Shown: positions 1 to 12,685, counted from the stretch's first letter. The stretch is DNA of 64,000 nt from Clytia hemisphaerica (GCA_902728285.1 CACVBU010000957.1:1-64000); one strand, 5' to 3'. Numbers and translations: made by a program. The notes: a model not told the origin generated them from the sequence alone.

Positions 1-265
1 CAGACCCGCTAGGACCCCACCCCACTGGAAAATTTGATCAAAATTTCATACCCGATGGAAAAATACCTTGGAATTCAGCCCCCACTGGGAAATTGACCTT
101 GGTTTTATCCCCACTCGAAATTCAATGTTTTAAAAATTGCACTCCAAAACGATCCCCACTGGATTTTTCTTGGATTTTCTTGGAACAATAGAATTTTTAT
201 CCCCATTCAATTAGAACTTACCGAATTGAGGAAAAAAGTTCCACCGGGGCTGTGAGACAAGGGTG
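1..265. repeat. CCCCACTGG-rich dispersed element, copy 1
   Basis: The stretch repeats the motif CCCCACTGG at irregular spacing and ends in GGGCTGTGAGACAAGGG near 248-264. Related sequence occurs at 31197-31446 and 34290-34465, and a shorter piece near 32920-32975. The window edge probably cuts the left end. No coding potential is visible. It is probably a small non-autonomous repeat of unknown class. Confidence 0.5.
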
Positions 266-2192
266 TATTATGTGAATAGCTAGTTTGGTTTGCCAATTTT
301 GGTCTAAAACAGCCCAGAAATGCCACATTTAATGCCCATTGAAATTAATAAACTGAAGGTTATCAAGCCTATTGAAATGGTAATCGGACTAAGTTTTTAT
401 TATAATGAAGTCAGTTGAGGACTTAATCTTTAAATTTTATTTTATAGAACGTTACATTTTGTAATTTTCGTGCTGGCAGGCGAAAATTTTCGGTTTCAAA
501 AAGGTCTTAATGGTCAAAAATAGCCAAAATAGAGAGTCACGAAGAGTTCAGACACTTTCAATACACCTTTTCGACCTTTGCCAATTGGCATTTTTTACCA
601 CCCTTAAACCGTTCTAGTCTTCCTTTTGCGTCTAAAAACAGTTTAAAAATGTGTAAAAAGGGATTGGATCGACTTTAGGGTGGTATAAAAAGCCCCACGG
701 CAAATGGCGGTAACGCTCGAAAAAGTGTATTAACTTTGAATGTGACCCATGAAAATACCAATTATTTGTGAAGCCCGGAGGACTGGTTCATTGATTTTCA
801 AGGCCGAAGGGCTAAAGGCGAACCCTCAACCCTTCTCAAGCAAGAAAAATTGAAGCTACTTATTTCCCATCCAAAACGCGCATAGAACGCGCTGTAATTA
901 CGACGACGTTCACAACGTCCATATAACGTTAGATGAACGTCAAAACAACGTTGTGTGCCAGCTGGGGTGGTTCTTTCGTTTTGGAGGACTACTTTTTTTT
1001 GAAATCTAGCGATATACTTCATATGGCTTAAAGCACGATAAATCTATGGGAAATTGTGGAAAAAATCCATTCATAGGGGGTGGAGGATGAATTGTCTAGA
1101 GGTATTGAAAATACCAAAAAATAGCAATGTCCAGGGGTAATTTTCTGTGTCCACGGGGTTGATTTGATGTTTGTCCAGGGGTATAACCCGTGTCCAGGGG
1201 GCTAAAAATCAAAATGTCCAGGGGTAATTCATGAAAAAAATAATATATCCTCCCCCCCCCCCCCTGGAACGGATTTTTTCTGGAAGAGCCCAATCCATAA
1301 AAATATTTGCGGCTTTAATGATTACGTGTAAGGAAAAAGAACCGATAGTGGAAGATTTAACTTGGTTTAGATATAACTTTCTAAATTTTGACCGAGTTTG
1401 ATCGTTCCAACTAATTATGACTGGGTCACTCATTTTACCACCTGGGCTTGAAATTAGGCTACTTTTGGAAAATTTTCAACCAGGCTATCCAACGGGGCCG
1501 CTTCGACCGTGTTACTGACCCAGGGGTGAACTTTTGTAACATTTATATCAAAATGAATGAATTCAAAAAAATAAATGCAAGTTAAACTTCATCTGGCAAC
1601 TATTTAATTAGAAAATAAGCCTTAAGCGTTGAAAATGAAAAAAAGTAAATAGAACTAAATTCAGTAAAGAAAATACAAACGATATGAAGGTTTTACACAC
1701 ATTTTTTATAAAGAATAGTGAATTTTGGATGAGGGTCAAGTAAATTTAGGGTGAAATATTATTAAAACAATCTTACTTTTCTAGATTTGAATTTTATACA
1801 AACAAAAGGAATGATGAGTTGAAGACTTTTGAGTGCACATAGCGAGCTAAAATTGTATTTTTGCCTTTAAAGTTTAAACTTAAGTCTCACAAAAAAACCT
1901 GTTTATTTCTGTTAACAGCCACTCTCAGTTTTAAAGGTCTTTACTAAGACCTTTTGGGTGTATCAGGTAACGATCCGTTATCGCAGAACGTTTTGGGTCT
2001 TGTTCTAAATCAGACCTTAAGGTCTTGATTTTAATAAGACCTTTATCGCGCCCAATAGAGACTATTCTAGATCCCGAAAGAGACTTGAAGGGTTCTGATT
2101 CTCATACCAAAAGGTCTCTTTAAACAAACTTCGAAAAAAAGTCGTTATCGCGAACGTTTGGGGTCTTGTTCAAAATTAGACCATATAGTCCT
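266..2192. other. Non-coding stretch, no gene seen
   Basis: No convincing exon or recognisable protein fragment on either strand. It contains a poly-C run around 1251-1264 and, at about 1930-2170, repeated short blocks of AAGGTCTT and its complement, which look like a decayed local duplication. Confidence 0.5.
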
Positions 2193-2845
2193 AAAAAGAA
2201 ACGAGATTTCGTTCATGTCTAAGATTTTTTCACTTTCTTACAGTCAGTTCACCATAAAAGAGGAACAACGAATAATCACATGGCAGCTTTTCTATCAATC
2301 GATGCTTGAACTTACCATCACGTTAACATAGTATGGTTTAACATTATAATGGAAATATAATAAATATTTTTTAACTTATTAAATATATATAATATATATA
2401 AGAATTACAAATTAATTTTTTACATGAATTTTTATAGAAATCAAAAATAAAATATACCTAACATTTCTATATTTTATTTAAATGAAAAACATTTAGGACA
2501 TACTTTGAATTAATAAAAAGAAACGAGATTCCGATTCATGTCTCAGTTGATTTTTTCATCTTTCTTACATGTCAGGTTCACCAATAAAAGAGGAACGAAA
2601 CGAAATGATTACATGTGCAGATTTTCATATATCAATCGATGCTATTGAACTTATCATCGACGTTTAACCTTATAGAATGGAAATAAATATTTTTTAACTT
2701 ATTAAATATATATAATATATAGAAGAATTTCTAAAATAATTTTTTACATGAATTTTTATAAAAATCAAAAATAAAATATACCTAACATTTCTATATTTTA
2801 TTTAAATGAAAAAAATTTATGACATACTTTGAAATAATAAAAAGT
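2193..2845. repeat. Two tandem ~325-bp AT-rich copies
   Basis: A block starting AAAAAGAAACGAGATT at 2193 is repeated from 2514. Both copies share an ATCAATCGATGC core, an AATATATATAATATATA tract and a common ending around ATTTAAATGAAAAA. Indels separate the copies, so the duplication is not recent. There is no coding potential. Confidence 0.7.
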
Positions 2846-3243
2846 AAAATTTCAAGGATTCCTAAAAAATCTCCAGAAATTTAAGAAATGCGTGAACGGT
2901 CGACTTTCAAAATCTAAGTAGAATCTAAATTTCTATGAGTCTTCCCAAAGCGATTTTTAGCCTCAAATATAAAGTCATTACCAATACGTTTCGATTATAT
3001 GCTAATTTAGAATACAGTTTGTATTTCAATAGTTTTTGTATAAAAACAAAGAATATAAGAACATAAGGCTTCGATGGCCCAAATATTAAGAACATGTTAA
3101 GAACATTTCAAGACTTTGTTTGTGAACTCTAAAACGCTCAAAATATTCAACCGGTTTCAATGACTACCTAACTCTAAAGATAAATGAAAAACGTCGATGT
3201 CGGTCAAATTTAACGAAGAGTAATTCCCCAAATTTCATAATAA
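2846..3243. other. Short non-coding gap
   Basis: AT-rich sequence downstream of the stop codon of the minus-strand gene that ends at 3244. It would contain that gene's 3' UTR. I see no other feature. Confidence 0.4.
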
Positions 3244-3452
3244 CTAATTAAGTCCATCTTTGGGATTTTTGCTCCAAATATACCGAACTTTTCCGCGAAT
3301 TTGATTGGCATTCCGCCGATTCAAAATCTTGTAGCAATCTTTGACATCTCGGCAGTCCTCTGTGCTTGGCATTTTTTTATTTGCGATATGATCCTTGAAA
3401 TAGGTTCGAAGGCCCGACAGCTCCTCAATAGACCACGCAACTTTGGTGTCAA
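3244..3452 (-). CDS. Last exon: SANT/Myb-like C-terminal segment
   Basis: The exon follows a TTTAG acceptor and encodes 69 codons to a TAG stop. Its pattern W-S-I-E-E-L, then TYFKDHI, then two cysteines around KDCRDVKDC-like spacing, then a basic helix ending in VRYIW resembles the SANT-like tail of cnidarian proteins that also carry the recombinase-like core. It enters in phase 1, which matches the donor of exon 3727-3676. Function is probably nucleic-acid binding, by inference only. Confidence 0.65.
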
Positions 3453-6400
3453 CTAAACAGAATAAACTCAAAACTGTTAGAATTACATTACATTCTCTCT
3501 CTCTCCCTCGCTCTAATTCGGACTCGAACGGAAAGCCTAATTTGAAGTACCGAAAAAAATATATGAGGACTTTTCAGTGACGGGCATTGAGAGATGTAGC
3601 TCAAATAAAGGAAAGCTTCGAAAAATAGATGCTCAATCTTCAGCCCCTTCCGAGAAGACCGTGAATTCTTTTCACCTTTCTTTTCATTGGGTTTCTTCTT
3701 GGTCTTCTTCGTTTCTTTTCCAACAAACTAAAAGAAAAAGAGTTTGATATTAGATTCCAGTGGTTTTGGCAGCTTTTGCAGCCTGCATTCATTCGCCTTA
3801 ATCAATTTATTGCAGAGGTAATATAGGAATACTACAATATGGGACACGACCACGACCAGATAAATTTGCGTTAACGAGTTTATCTGTCCCAACGTGAGCG
3901 AAGTCCTATCAAATCCTCATAATGCAAAAAAGTTACATTTGAAGTAACCATATTACTTGAAAAACCTAGTTTGAAGGGATACCTCCTAGGTTTTTTTATC
4001 CCCCCTATAGTGGCGACCCGACAAGGGCAGGATGTAAGTGACCAACCTGAAAGATCTGAGAGGGGAGCCATAAGCGCTTGTATCAACAGTTTTTTGATTT
4101 GATGATGGGCTAGCTTTTTGTGCTAGACATAAAAATTGGGACGTTTTAGACAATTAAAGTGAAAATTGAAAATTTCAGTCGGCGCAAACCATGGATGCGC
4201 TCAGACATTCAATGAAAGGAAATAGAACAAGTATCATCTACTCTTCGTATAAATAAAACCAAAGTTCCTAGCACAAGGATCGGGCCTTCGTTTAACCAAT
4301 CACTGTTCTTACGTTCATATTTTCATTAATGATGGGCGCAAATATGGATAAAAATACCAGGGACGCCAATTTCACCACCGAGAAAATTAAGTCAGGTCAC
4401 TACTGCCCCCTATATAACCAACCCCCTTCTGAAATGAAACCTAACCCTCCCCTTCTTTTTTGCAGAAAATCTAAACTCGCTCTATCATCCAAAATGATCA
4501 AAAAGTATCAAATGTATACAGTCACGAGTCAACAATTTTACAATATAAAATTACAACTAGCAGTTTTAATAACATGATACACTTTTGTGTTTTGATGGTA
4601 AATATTTTTACTTTATAGACTGTGACCATTTGTATAGTAAAGTTGACCAAACTTTCTGACACCCCTTTTCTTATTTGATCTCCACCTACAAACCCATCCC
4701 GCCTAGTTTTTTTTGGCAAATCTTGGTACCCTCTCCTACAAAGCCAAGAAAAAGGCATCCTCCTATTAAAAAGGAGGGTGTAATCTATGCAAAGTTACAT
4801 TATTTGACAAAAATATTGACTGGGTCATTAAGTATGATGTCTGTAGGCTTTTAATACTTAAATTTTTCTCTGAATATTTCAATTATGCTGAATTCATGAT
4901 ATGCACCATTGCAATGTCTTCCATTCCACCCTATAGCTGATTGGTTGAGAGTGACGCGTTATTGACTAATTTTGCGTCACTTTCAACCAATCAGCTATTG
5001 GGTGGAATGGAAGACATTGCAATGGTGCATATCATGAATTGGGTCCGTGATGTAATGTCAGAAGACATTGCAGTGGTGCATATCATAAGATGCCTTTAGA
5101 TAGAACTATTCAGTCGGAAAAAAATGGGAAGACCAATTTAAAAGATATGAATCTGATCAATTATTGCATTGTCTTTATCAATGCTTTGGGGGGCTTTGGC
5201 CCTAATACCCTTATTTAAAAAAAAAATGAAATATCTAACATTTCAAAAATCTTGTTCTCCAAATAAAACTTAATTTCCAGTGCATTTTCCGGCCGTCTTG
5301 AGCTTCAATTTAAAAAATTTTCCCCAAAACCATGGTTGACCCTCGCGTTGTCACCAAACCCCGGCCACCCCCCCCCCAATATCAAAATGACTCATTTCGA
5401 CAGAAATAACAAGGTGATGAAAAGTACAAAGCTTCTCAAACCAATTTCATAAGATTTTGTGCTAATTAATTTCCATTCCATAATCATACCTTCTTCTTAA
5501 CAATAGTCTCATCTGGGGAGTCATCCGAGGCGTCATCCGAAGCAACCTCCGAGTGATTGCTAAAACCTTTTTTGGTGTCACTAACGATTGGATTTTCCAT
5601 ACCTTCCTCGAAATTCTCGCTCACTCCATCTAGACAGAAAAAAATCAATAATGAATTCAGCTATACAACCAAGGGAAACGAGGGGGAAAGTCTATACATG
5701 GGGTACATAGCTTTGATATTTAATCTTTCCATATTTTCAGAAGGGAGCAAGGGACGAAATGTGGTTAAATCGAAATATAGTTTTTCTTCTTTTGTTCTGC
5801 TAACTAAAACTTCCATATATTTTGATGGTTCCGATTGGGGTTCTAGGTCCCCCCGCCAAATTTGGGTCCCCCAGCTTGATAAAAGTCTTAGGTCCCGATA
5901 TTGGGGAAAAAATTGATGAATATTCCTCTATTTACATATGCCTGCGTATAAAAAGCTTTCTGAGGATCAAATTACACTTTGCATGAAAAAAATACAGAAA
6001 TTGAAAACTAACAGTTAAGAAATATATTTAGGAATTGTTATTCAGCCCCCAGACTCACATAAAATACAAATACAAATATTCTAAAAGATTTAATGATTCA
6101 ATCCTGAGGAAAACTTATCTACAAAAGAGCCGATATCTAGCGAGGGTAAAGGGTATTTCAAGTAAAAAGTACGATATTCAGGGGTAAGCCAGAGGAATGT
6201 AAAGAGATGGAAAAACAGCTTCTTGAAAACAATGGAAAACGGCCAGGGGGTCGGTACTAAGTTGTTGGGGCCAGTGCCGGGTGGTGGTCTGATAATGTAA
6301 GTAAAAAACAAGTGGTGGTCCTTATTGAAAAAAAATGTTTTACAAATTTGTATCATGGGTCAACCCATGCCATATTGTGAGGGGAATTGGGTACCATAAC

Positions 6401-9400
6401 TCTGATACAAGAGTATGAGTAGATAATCCAGTCATTGTGGTGTGCTGAGACACTTAGGAGGTTCTAAACCGGCAGCTCGCATCTGTAGGGTTGCAATGTC
6501 TGCTTGCGCTGTGATTCCCACTCCATCGTGGGTAGGACCCATTCCGATGCATCGGAGGGCATATCTATCTATCAATCAGTTCTTTTAATTTCTTTTATAA
6601 GCTTGTTATACATATGTTCTTATTTGAAACTTTATTTCTTTTGATCAAAAAAAATTGGCTTGAAAATGATATTTGACTTGACCTTGACAGGGATTTTTCA
6701 GAGTGGTGTGGTATGTTTTTTAATACAGTGTTGTAAAGTTTTTTAGAACATTTAAAAGGAGGTGTACCAGAAAGTACCAGAAACCAAAGACCAGAAAGTA
6801 AATTACTAAGAATCAAAGGGTGGTATACCTATTTTGAGGGGGGAAATCAACTTAGTACAGGGTACTCAACGGTGGTGTGTCATTTCTCAATGGTAATATC
6901 AAGATTGTACCGATACTAAGGGGTGGTATACCTATTTTAAGGGGTAAATTCAACTTAGTACCAGGGTACTAAGTGGTGGTGGTCTAAGATAAATTTCAAA
7001 AAACAAGAAAGTACAACTTTTCGGCACTGGTCCAGTACCACAACTTGGTACCCCCCCTGAAACGGCTCGTCATATACCAGGTCTCTTGCCCTTAAGGGAG
7101 TATGTCGAGTAAATAGGTTTCTTTTGATGTCGCTATAAAAAATCTGCATAATTAGCCTGATTATGCGCAAACTTTTAGGGCTTATATTTTGGATACACCT
7201 CTCATATACGAAAAGGTACCTATATCTTCTTGCTCAGAATTTCCTAGCGATTCTACTGATATAACCGCATCATGACTGCACCATAATATGGAAAGCTAGA
7301 GCTCGAGAAAATTATAACTTCATCTTGATTTTACTCGACTTCTGACAGTTTTACAAGAACCAATTTAATAACATTGCGTTAAGAATTTCTTTTGCTATAC
7401 ATTGGTAAAGATATTGCTCCTTATTCTTAAAAATTGAAGTAGAAATCGGCATAAAAGGAAAAACTAATTTTCATCTGTATCGTCAGATCATGTAGAAACC
7501 GTCCGATTTGTATGGTGAGCTGTCATTTCTGAACTTTCATTTAATCATCTCTTTACATTCCTCTGGGTAAGCATATTTATAAAAGAGGACATTAAGGGGG
7601 TTGAGCATATTTTTAAGAGGGGGTCATTACTATTAGGTAGGATATCCAGGGGATATCCAGAGGGTTTGATACTTCAACTTCACTGTTTTAGATAAACACG
7701 CACCTCGGAAAACAAGGATGATTCGTGGGAATGAAAAACCCCACGTAAACAGGACCCTTCGTAAAGCCATCATGGAAAGGTCCAGACTTCATAACATCTA
7801 TTATCGATCCAACAGTTTTTCAGATATGCGTGCCTTTCATAAACAACGAAACTATGTTTGTAACTTAAATCGTAAAATTAAGATGAATTTTATTTCAATT
7901 TCAAAACGGTTGCCTCAATTCCCGAAAACTCTGGACACAATTTTTGTGAAATATGTAAGCCCTTTTTTTCGGATAAGCACATCGTTTCGGAAAAGATTAT
8001 ATCTTAGTTAACAAAAATGAAATTGTAAATAGTGATATTACTACTGCTGAACTTTTCAATAATTACTTTAATGGCATAACCAAGACACTGGATATTCAAG
8101 AATGTCGGCAATACACTGAGCAGATCTTTGGTACTCCAGTACTCAATGCTTTTGCAAAATATTCATAGACCACCCCAGTATGAAAAACATTTTTGATGGT
8201 AACTCCTTTGAATTTACAAATACTGACACTGAAAATGTCCAAAAATTGCAATAAATCCATCTCTGGGAGGGGGGGGGGTGAGCTCGAAACTTCTCCAAAA
8301 GTCAGCTAATATCTGTTCTTTTGTACTCAAGAATTGCTTTAACTCTTGTCTTGGCAAGACACATTTTCCTGAACCCTTAAAACGGGCCACAGTAACCCCG
8401 GTCGACCAGGCTGCTCCAAAATTCATCTGATTATTAAGCATAAAAAAAGAATGAAACCAACCTTTACTCGTTCCTGGTGCTGTCTGATCGTCATCGAACA
8501 TCATTTCACTTTCGCCAGCTAAAATAAAGATTACATATTTAATGAACAGCAAGGCTAATGGAACATTTTTGTTACAAAAAACTCTTGATCTATTACGATA
8601 TGAATAGCCCAGAATTAAATCAGTGAGAATTAAATTGACAAATTGTCTTTTGTCTGAGCACCATTATGTCCGTCGATGACTAGACCATACTGTCTTTCGT
8701 TATATTTTATTTTCTAGAAAAATATGAAAAAGCTCAATATCACAAGAAAAGTGTTTTATTAAAAAAAAAAGAACCTATTACCTAAAAGATCATCCATTTT
8801 TTTATTCTTTAGTGATCGTCCTTTGTCTTTAGCAATGAGAATACGTGCCACTTTGGTTAATTCAACAGTCGAGGCTTCCTGTCTATACCAGGCATTGTGA
8901 ACAGCCTCTGAATGACCAAGGTGATCGGTTACCCATTTCAGTTCGGCTGTGTTCAACACCATAAGCTGAAGTACTGTGGCTAAATGTTTTCGTATTTTAG
9001 TCGATGTTATCAGATTTGGCTTTACCAACTCAGCATCAATGGCGCATTCATGGACGACTTCCCAAGGTCTGACATGACTTTTTGATTTTCTTGAGGGACG
9101 AGGAAATAAATGTTTATTTTGGTTGCTCACACCCACTGATTTTCTATTATCAATGAGGACCTTTATGGCACCATCAACTTCGGGCGTGATTAGGATTGGC
9201 ACCTTTCGTTTCTTTTTACCTTTTACATAAATCACCTTGAGCCGCTTGGCTAACATCTTCTCTACAGGATCTTTCAACTTCTTGAGGTCCTCCGGTCGCT
9301 TCCAATCATCGGCGTTTTCATATTGTATGAGTTTCAACTTAGCAGGCTCTGATCCTCTGCGCGCGTTAAAGGTGATAAGACGGGCCACAGTTGCTCGTTG

Positions 9401-10862
9401 GAGTCTCGACCATTTGGAACGTAACATCTCTTCATCACCAACAGTGAGCTCCTCAATCTCCTTGAAAAGGAATTCCTTTAACTTATCCAAATCCGAGGGA
9501 AGTGGCAGTTCTTCAGGCTTGTTATCTTTCTTGTCATTCAAAGTGTCCATGGCATGTTTGGAGTAGGTCGACCATTCCTCGCCATGGAGCACCAAGAAAT
9601 TTTTGGCTTCCTCTTGCATACTTAGATCTTTTTTGCGAATTCCGAGAGCATTCTTAATGCCACCAAGGCTTGCTAAAGACCTGCCCAAATTGAGTAGGAG
9701 ACTTGGAAGACCAACATGCTGTTTTTCATGTGACACAACAACCTTGACAGCCCGAACAACGTCATCCCAACAGGAAGAATCAATAAGATCGAGTGATTCA
9801 AAATGTGAATTCATCATTTCCCGGTACCGGAGAATTAACCTTGCCATGGCACGAAGTTTGCTCGATATCTCATTGTATGACTCGTCCCCGCCTTTATCAT
9901 ATAATTTTTGGCCATACATAAGAAGCCCTACATCATTTTTTACAGTGTTTGTCAGTTCATCCTGTTTCATACGTTGAATAACGTAGGATTTAACATCGTG
10001 GAATTGAGACTCTTCCGAAAGCTTATGCTCAAGAAGAATTCTTGAAGATTTTAAATTGAGTTGACGGTCATCATTTGCACGGCATGTTTTCATGTGCCTG
10101 TTTAAAAGATTGCTTTTTATTGTCGCGTTGCATTTGAAGCAGGGTGTATAGTTCTCTAGTGACTTGGTAACCGCTTTTGAATTTCGCACAACAACTTTAA
10201 AGCCTTTCCCCTCTTTCAATGATTTTGTGTTGGCAACCATATCTCCCTCCTGGCGCAGCTCCTTCAACTCCTGATTGATCTTTTTCTTATCGGCAACAGG
10301 ATTCATTTTAAGTATTTTGGCAACCCTTTCTTTGTCTGCATGCATTGATTTAATATGATCAGTGACCCGAAATCTTGACACTCCACAATACAAACAATAA
10401 TGGAGTTTACGACCATCCAACTGAACATCTTTTCTTTTTTTGTTTTGTTCCTTTCCTGAAGTGAAAGCAATAGTGTAAAGATATCAGTTTATGAAGAAAT
10501 ATCTGCGAAAAAATGTCAAATTAGATTCTCTATAGTATTCTAAATTGCTGAATTACAGTGTATACTCATACAAAAATTATTTTGACAATCACGTATATCT
10601 TATCCTTACCAACAACAGGAATGCCAATTTTTGAACGGTGCTGGACACAGAAATCGAGGTGTAAAAAAGCCGATCCGGTAAGTTATATAAAGATCAGTGA
10701 CGCATACAGTACAGTGTTTCCACTCTCAAGAGCTACTCTACTTCAATTAACAAGATACCCTAAAGTCCGGGGATGGTAAGAAGTATCAACTACCTTTACT
10801 TGATTCTGATGTAGGTAAGACGGTACTCTTCTTTCGTTCGGACATCTCATGACTCTCTTCAG
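3244..10862 (-). CDS. Zinc-finger / tyrosine-recombinase-fold protein with SANT-like tail, six-exon gene
   Basis: Exons, reading the minus strand: 10862-10794, 10455-8782, 8518-8462, 5629-5490, 3727-3676, 3452-3244. Every junction has AG and GT borders and phases chain exactly (1, 1, 1, 0, 1), leaving one frame to a TAG stop, about 733 codons. The large exon gives two zinc-finger motifs and a tyrosine-recombinase-like core; the last exon gives a SANT/Myb-like helical segment; the middle exons are acidic or lysine-rich linkers. I recognise this architecture as a multicopy family of unknown function in cnidarians and molluscs, probably derived from a Crypton-type transposase. An ATG lies in the first exon listed, but an upstream exon is possible because that exon enters in phase 1. 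Alternative donors (GTAAAG) 6 bases inside the ends of exons 10862-10794 and 8518-8462 keep the same phase. Confidence 0.72.
3676..3727 (-). CDS. Lysine-rich linker exon
   Basis: A 52-bp exon with CTTTTAG acceptor and AAAG/GTGAAA donor, phase 0 in and phase 1 out. It encodes a short run dominated by lysine, possibly a nuclear localisation signal. Confidence 0.5.
4891..5040. mobile_element. Foldback MITE, 150 bp
   Basis: Two arms of about 67 bp are near-perfect reverse complements (4891-4957 and 4974-5040) around a 16-base loop. The arms start AATTCATGATATGCACC. A partial third arm lies at 5058-5092. It sits in the third intron of the zinc-finger/recombinase-like gene. No target duplication is obvious. 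Confidence 0.75.
5490..5629 (-). CDS. Acidic linker exon
   Basis: A 140-bp exon with TCTAG acceptor and AAG/GTATGA donor, phase 1 in and phase 0 out. It encodes a segment rich in Asp, Glu and Ser, ending in a lysine triplet. Its phases match both neighbouring exons, which is the main reason to accept it. Confidence 0.6.
6817..6985. repeat. Two diverged ~70-bp direct repeats
   Basis: The block with GGTGGTATACCTATTTT followed by ATTCAACTTAGTAC and GGGTACT occurs at about 6819 and again at about 6920. Related TACTAAG/GGTGGT text continues on both sides (6240-7060), so the intron probably holds decayed copies of one simple element. Confidence 0.55.
7718..8430 (+). pseudogene. Decayed non-LTR retrotransposon (LINE) fragment, linker and start of RT
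   Basis: The plus strand encodes, with several frame changes, the region between endonuclease and reverse transcriptase of a LINE. Recognisable pieces are NRTLRKAIMERSRL-like linker text at 7735-7800, a KPFFSDKH-like block near 7955, an AELFNNYFNGITKTL block near 8049-8092, and an RT-start block with FPEPLKRATVTPV near 8362-8400. At least three frameshifts and several stops break it. Both ends are missing. It lies in an intron of the surrounding minus-strand gene, on the opposite strand. Confidence 0.75.
8462..8518 (-). CDS. Small acidic phase 1-1 exon
   Basis: A 57-bp exon with TTTTAG acceptor; donor either at 8462 (GTTGGT) or 8468 (GTAAAG). It begins with an Ala-Gly/Glu-Glu-Ser-type start that resembles the exon at 10862-10794, suggesting exon duplication within the gene. 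Confidence 0.5.
8782..10455 (-). CDS. Large exon: two zinc fingers plus tyrosine-recombinase-like core
   Basis: This exon encodes about 557 residues. Counting from the codon at 10420, a C2H2 finger uses C9, C12, H22 and H27, and a second C-x2-C...H...C motif lies near residues 93-112. A helical region follows. The C-terminal third matches the tyrosine-recombinase fold: Arg354/355 in an RRGSEP motif, a basic beta-hairpin near residue 400, Arg477 in a TKIRKHLAT motif (the usual first His of HxxR is absent), His503 in HLGH and the candidate nucleophile Tyr512 in WYR. Most of the catalytic set R-R-H-Y is therefore present. The family is known from cnidarians and molluscs; I infer origin from a domesticated or single-copy Crypton-like element. 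The exon is entered in phase 1 and left in phase 1. Confidence 0.75.
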
Positions 10863-11163
10863 CTAAACAGAACACAAATAGGATTGAATATAACGATACT
10901 TTCCGGTCACTAATAGTCATCACCATTCGTTCTTATGAAAAAAGAGGATCATTTTGAGAATTCTAAAAAACGTTCTAAGTAGCCTAAGGCAAACAAGGAA
11001 GTTTCAATCAATATTGAGTAAAATAACATTGATCCTAAACAAAAAGCAATAATATACCAAGGAACATCACAGCAAATTTGATAAAGAGCAGACTTAGATA
11101 AAGACTTAAAATTGTCCTTTAACAAGCAAAAAATTCTGTGAGTAAATTTCACCATTCAATCTA
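10752..11163. repeat. Segmental duplication, left copy
   Basis: The block beginning AAGATACCCTAAAGTCC at 10752 recurs at 15403, offset 4651 bp, and stays nearly identical up to the satellite. It contains the 69-bp exon at 10794-10862. Confidence 0.85.
10794..10862 (-). CDS. 69-bp exon of the zinc-finger/recombinase-like gene
   Basis: Acceptor TTTAG, donor AAAG/GTAGTT (or the inner GTAAAG). It is open in phase 1 and encodes an acidic then basic segment containing a methionine (ATG within CATGAGATGTCC) that could be the start. The next exon at 10455 continues in the same frame. An almost identical copy lies at 15446-15514. Confidence 0.5.
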
Positions 11164-12685
11164 CAATGGATCAAAATTGCCAGTAAATGTCAGTACTTGA
11201 CGAACCGATAAAAAAACAAAAGAAAACTTCAAGGAAATGCAATCTGATATTGGATCAAAATTGCCAGTAAATGTCAGTACTTGACAAACCGAAAAAAACG
11301 AAGTGAAAACTTCAAGGAAATGCAATCTGATATGGATCAAAATTGCCAGTAAATGCCAGTACTTAACAAACCGATAAAAAACCAAAAGAAAACTTCAAGG
11401 AAATGCAATCTGATATTGGATCAAAATTGCCAGTAAATGCCAGTACTTGACGAACCGATAAAAAACCAAAAGAAAACTTCAAGGAAATGCAATCTGATAT
11501 ATGGGTCAAAATTGCCGCTAAATGTCAGTACTTGAAAAACAAAAAATCCCAATCATTGACTTGATGACAACGTTACTTTCCATCATTGACTTGATGACAA
11601 TGTAACTTTTAATGATACTTTCCAGTCACTAATTGTCACCACCATCCATTCTTATATCTCGAGAAAAAGCAGCCAAGGGCAAACAAAGAAACTTCGGAAA
11701 AGAAAAATAATTCAGTCAATATTGAGTAAAATAACATAAAATAAAAGAACATTTATAAGCAAAATAAATACCCCCTAGGAAAAGTTCAGCAAATTTGTTT
11801 TTATATAAAAAATTGTCCTTTCCCAAACTAAAAAATTATGTGAATAAATTTTGACCAATCAATCTAATATGGATCAAAAGTGACGGCAAATGTCAGTACT
11901 TAACTGACCGGTAATTTTGATAAAAAAAAGCCCAAGAGAAAAATTTCCAGGACAATCAATCAAATAAAGACTAAATTGCCCTGTCAGTACTTGACAAACC
12001 GAAAAAAACGAAGTGAAAACTTCAAAGAAATACAATCTGATATGGATCAAAATTGCCAGTAAATGTCAGTACTTAACAAACAAAAAAAGGCCAAGAGAAA
12101 ATTTTAAGGGAATGCAATCTAGGAAAGAGTAAACTAACAGCAAATGTCAGTACTTGAGAAACAAAAAAGACCCAGAGAAAACTTCAAAGAAATGCAAACT
12201 AAGAAAGGGGAGATTGCCAGCAAATGTCGGGACATGAAAAACAAAAAAAGCCCAAGAGAAAACTTCATAGAAATACAATCTGATATATGGATCAAAATTG
12301 CCAGCAAATGTCAGTACTTAACAAACTAAAAAAGCCCAAGAGAAACTTTTAAGGCAATGCAATCTAATATGGATCAAAATTGCCGCTAAATGTACAGTAC
12401 ACAAAATAATCAAAAAGCCCAAGAGAAAACTTCAAGTAAATGCAATTGAATAATATATAGATCAAAAATGCCGCTAAATGTCAGTACTCAACAAAATAAC
12501 AAAACCAAAATAAGACTTCAAAGACATTCAATCTGATATGAATAGAAATTGCCAGTAAATGTCAGTATTTAACAAACGAAAAAAAACAAAAGAAAACTTC
12601 AAGGAAATGCAATCTGATATGGATCAAAATTGCCAGTAAATGTCAGTACTTAACAAACGAAAAAAAAACAAAAGAAAACTTCAAG

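Noticed and set aside
5557-5916. 119-codon plus-strand frame
   Set aside because: It is antisense to the supported exon 5490-5629 and otherwise lacks protein-like features.
7471-7493. Minus-strand CTGACGA followed by GAAA, as in a hammerhead core
   Set aside because: Only seven bases lie between the two words and they cannot form helix II; helices I and III are also absent.
8214-8552. 112-codon minus-strand frame
   Set aside because: Only the part 8462-8518 is supported, as a small exon; the rest is antisense to the LINE fragment.
10606-10680. Possible plus-strand exon bounded by CAACAACAG and GTAAGTTA
   Set aside because: No neighbouring exon matches its phase and the encoded peptide is unremarkable; the borders look fortuitous.
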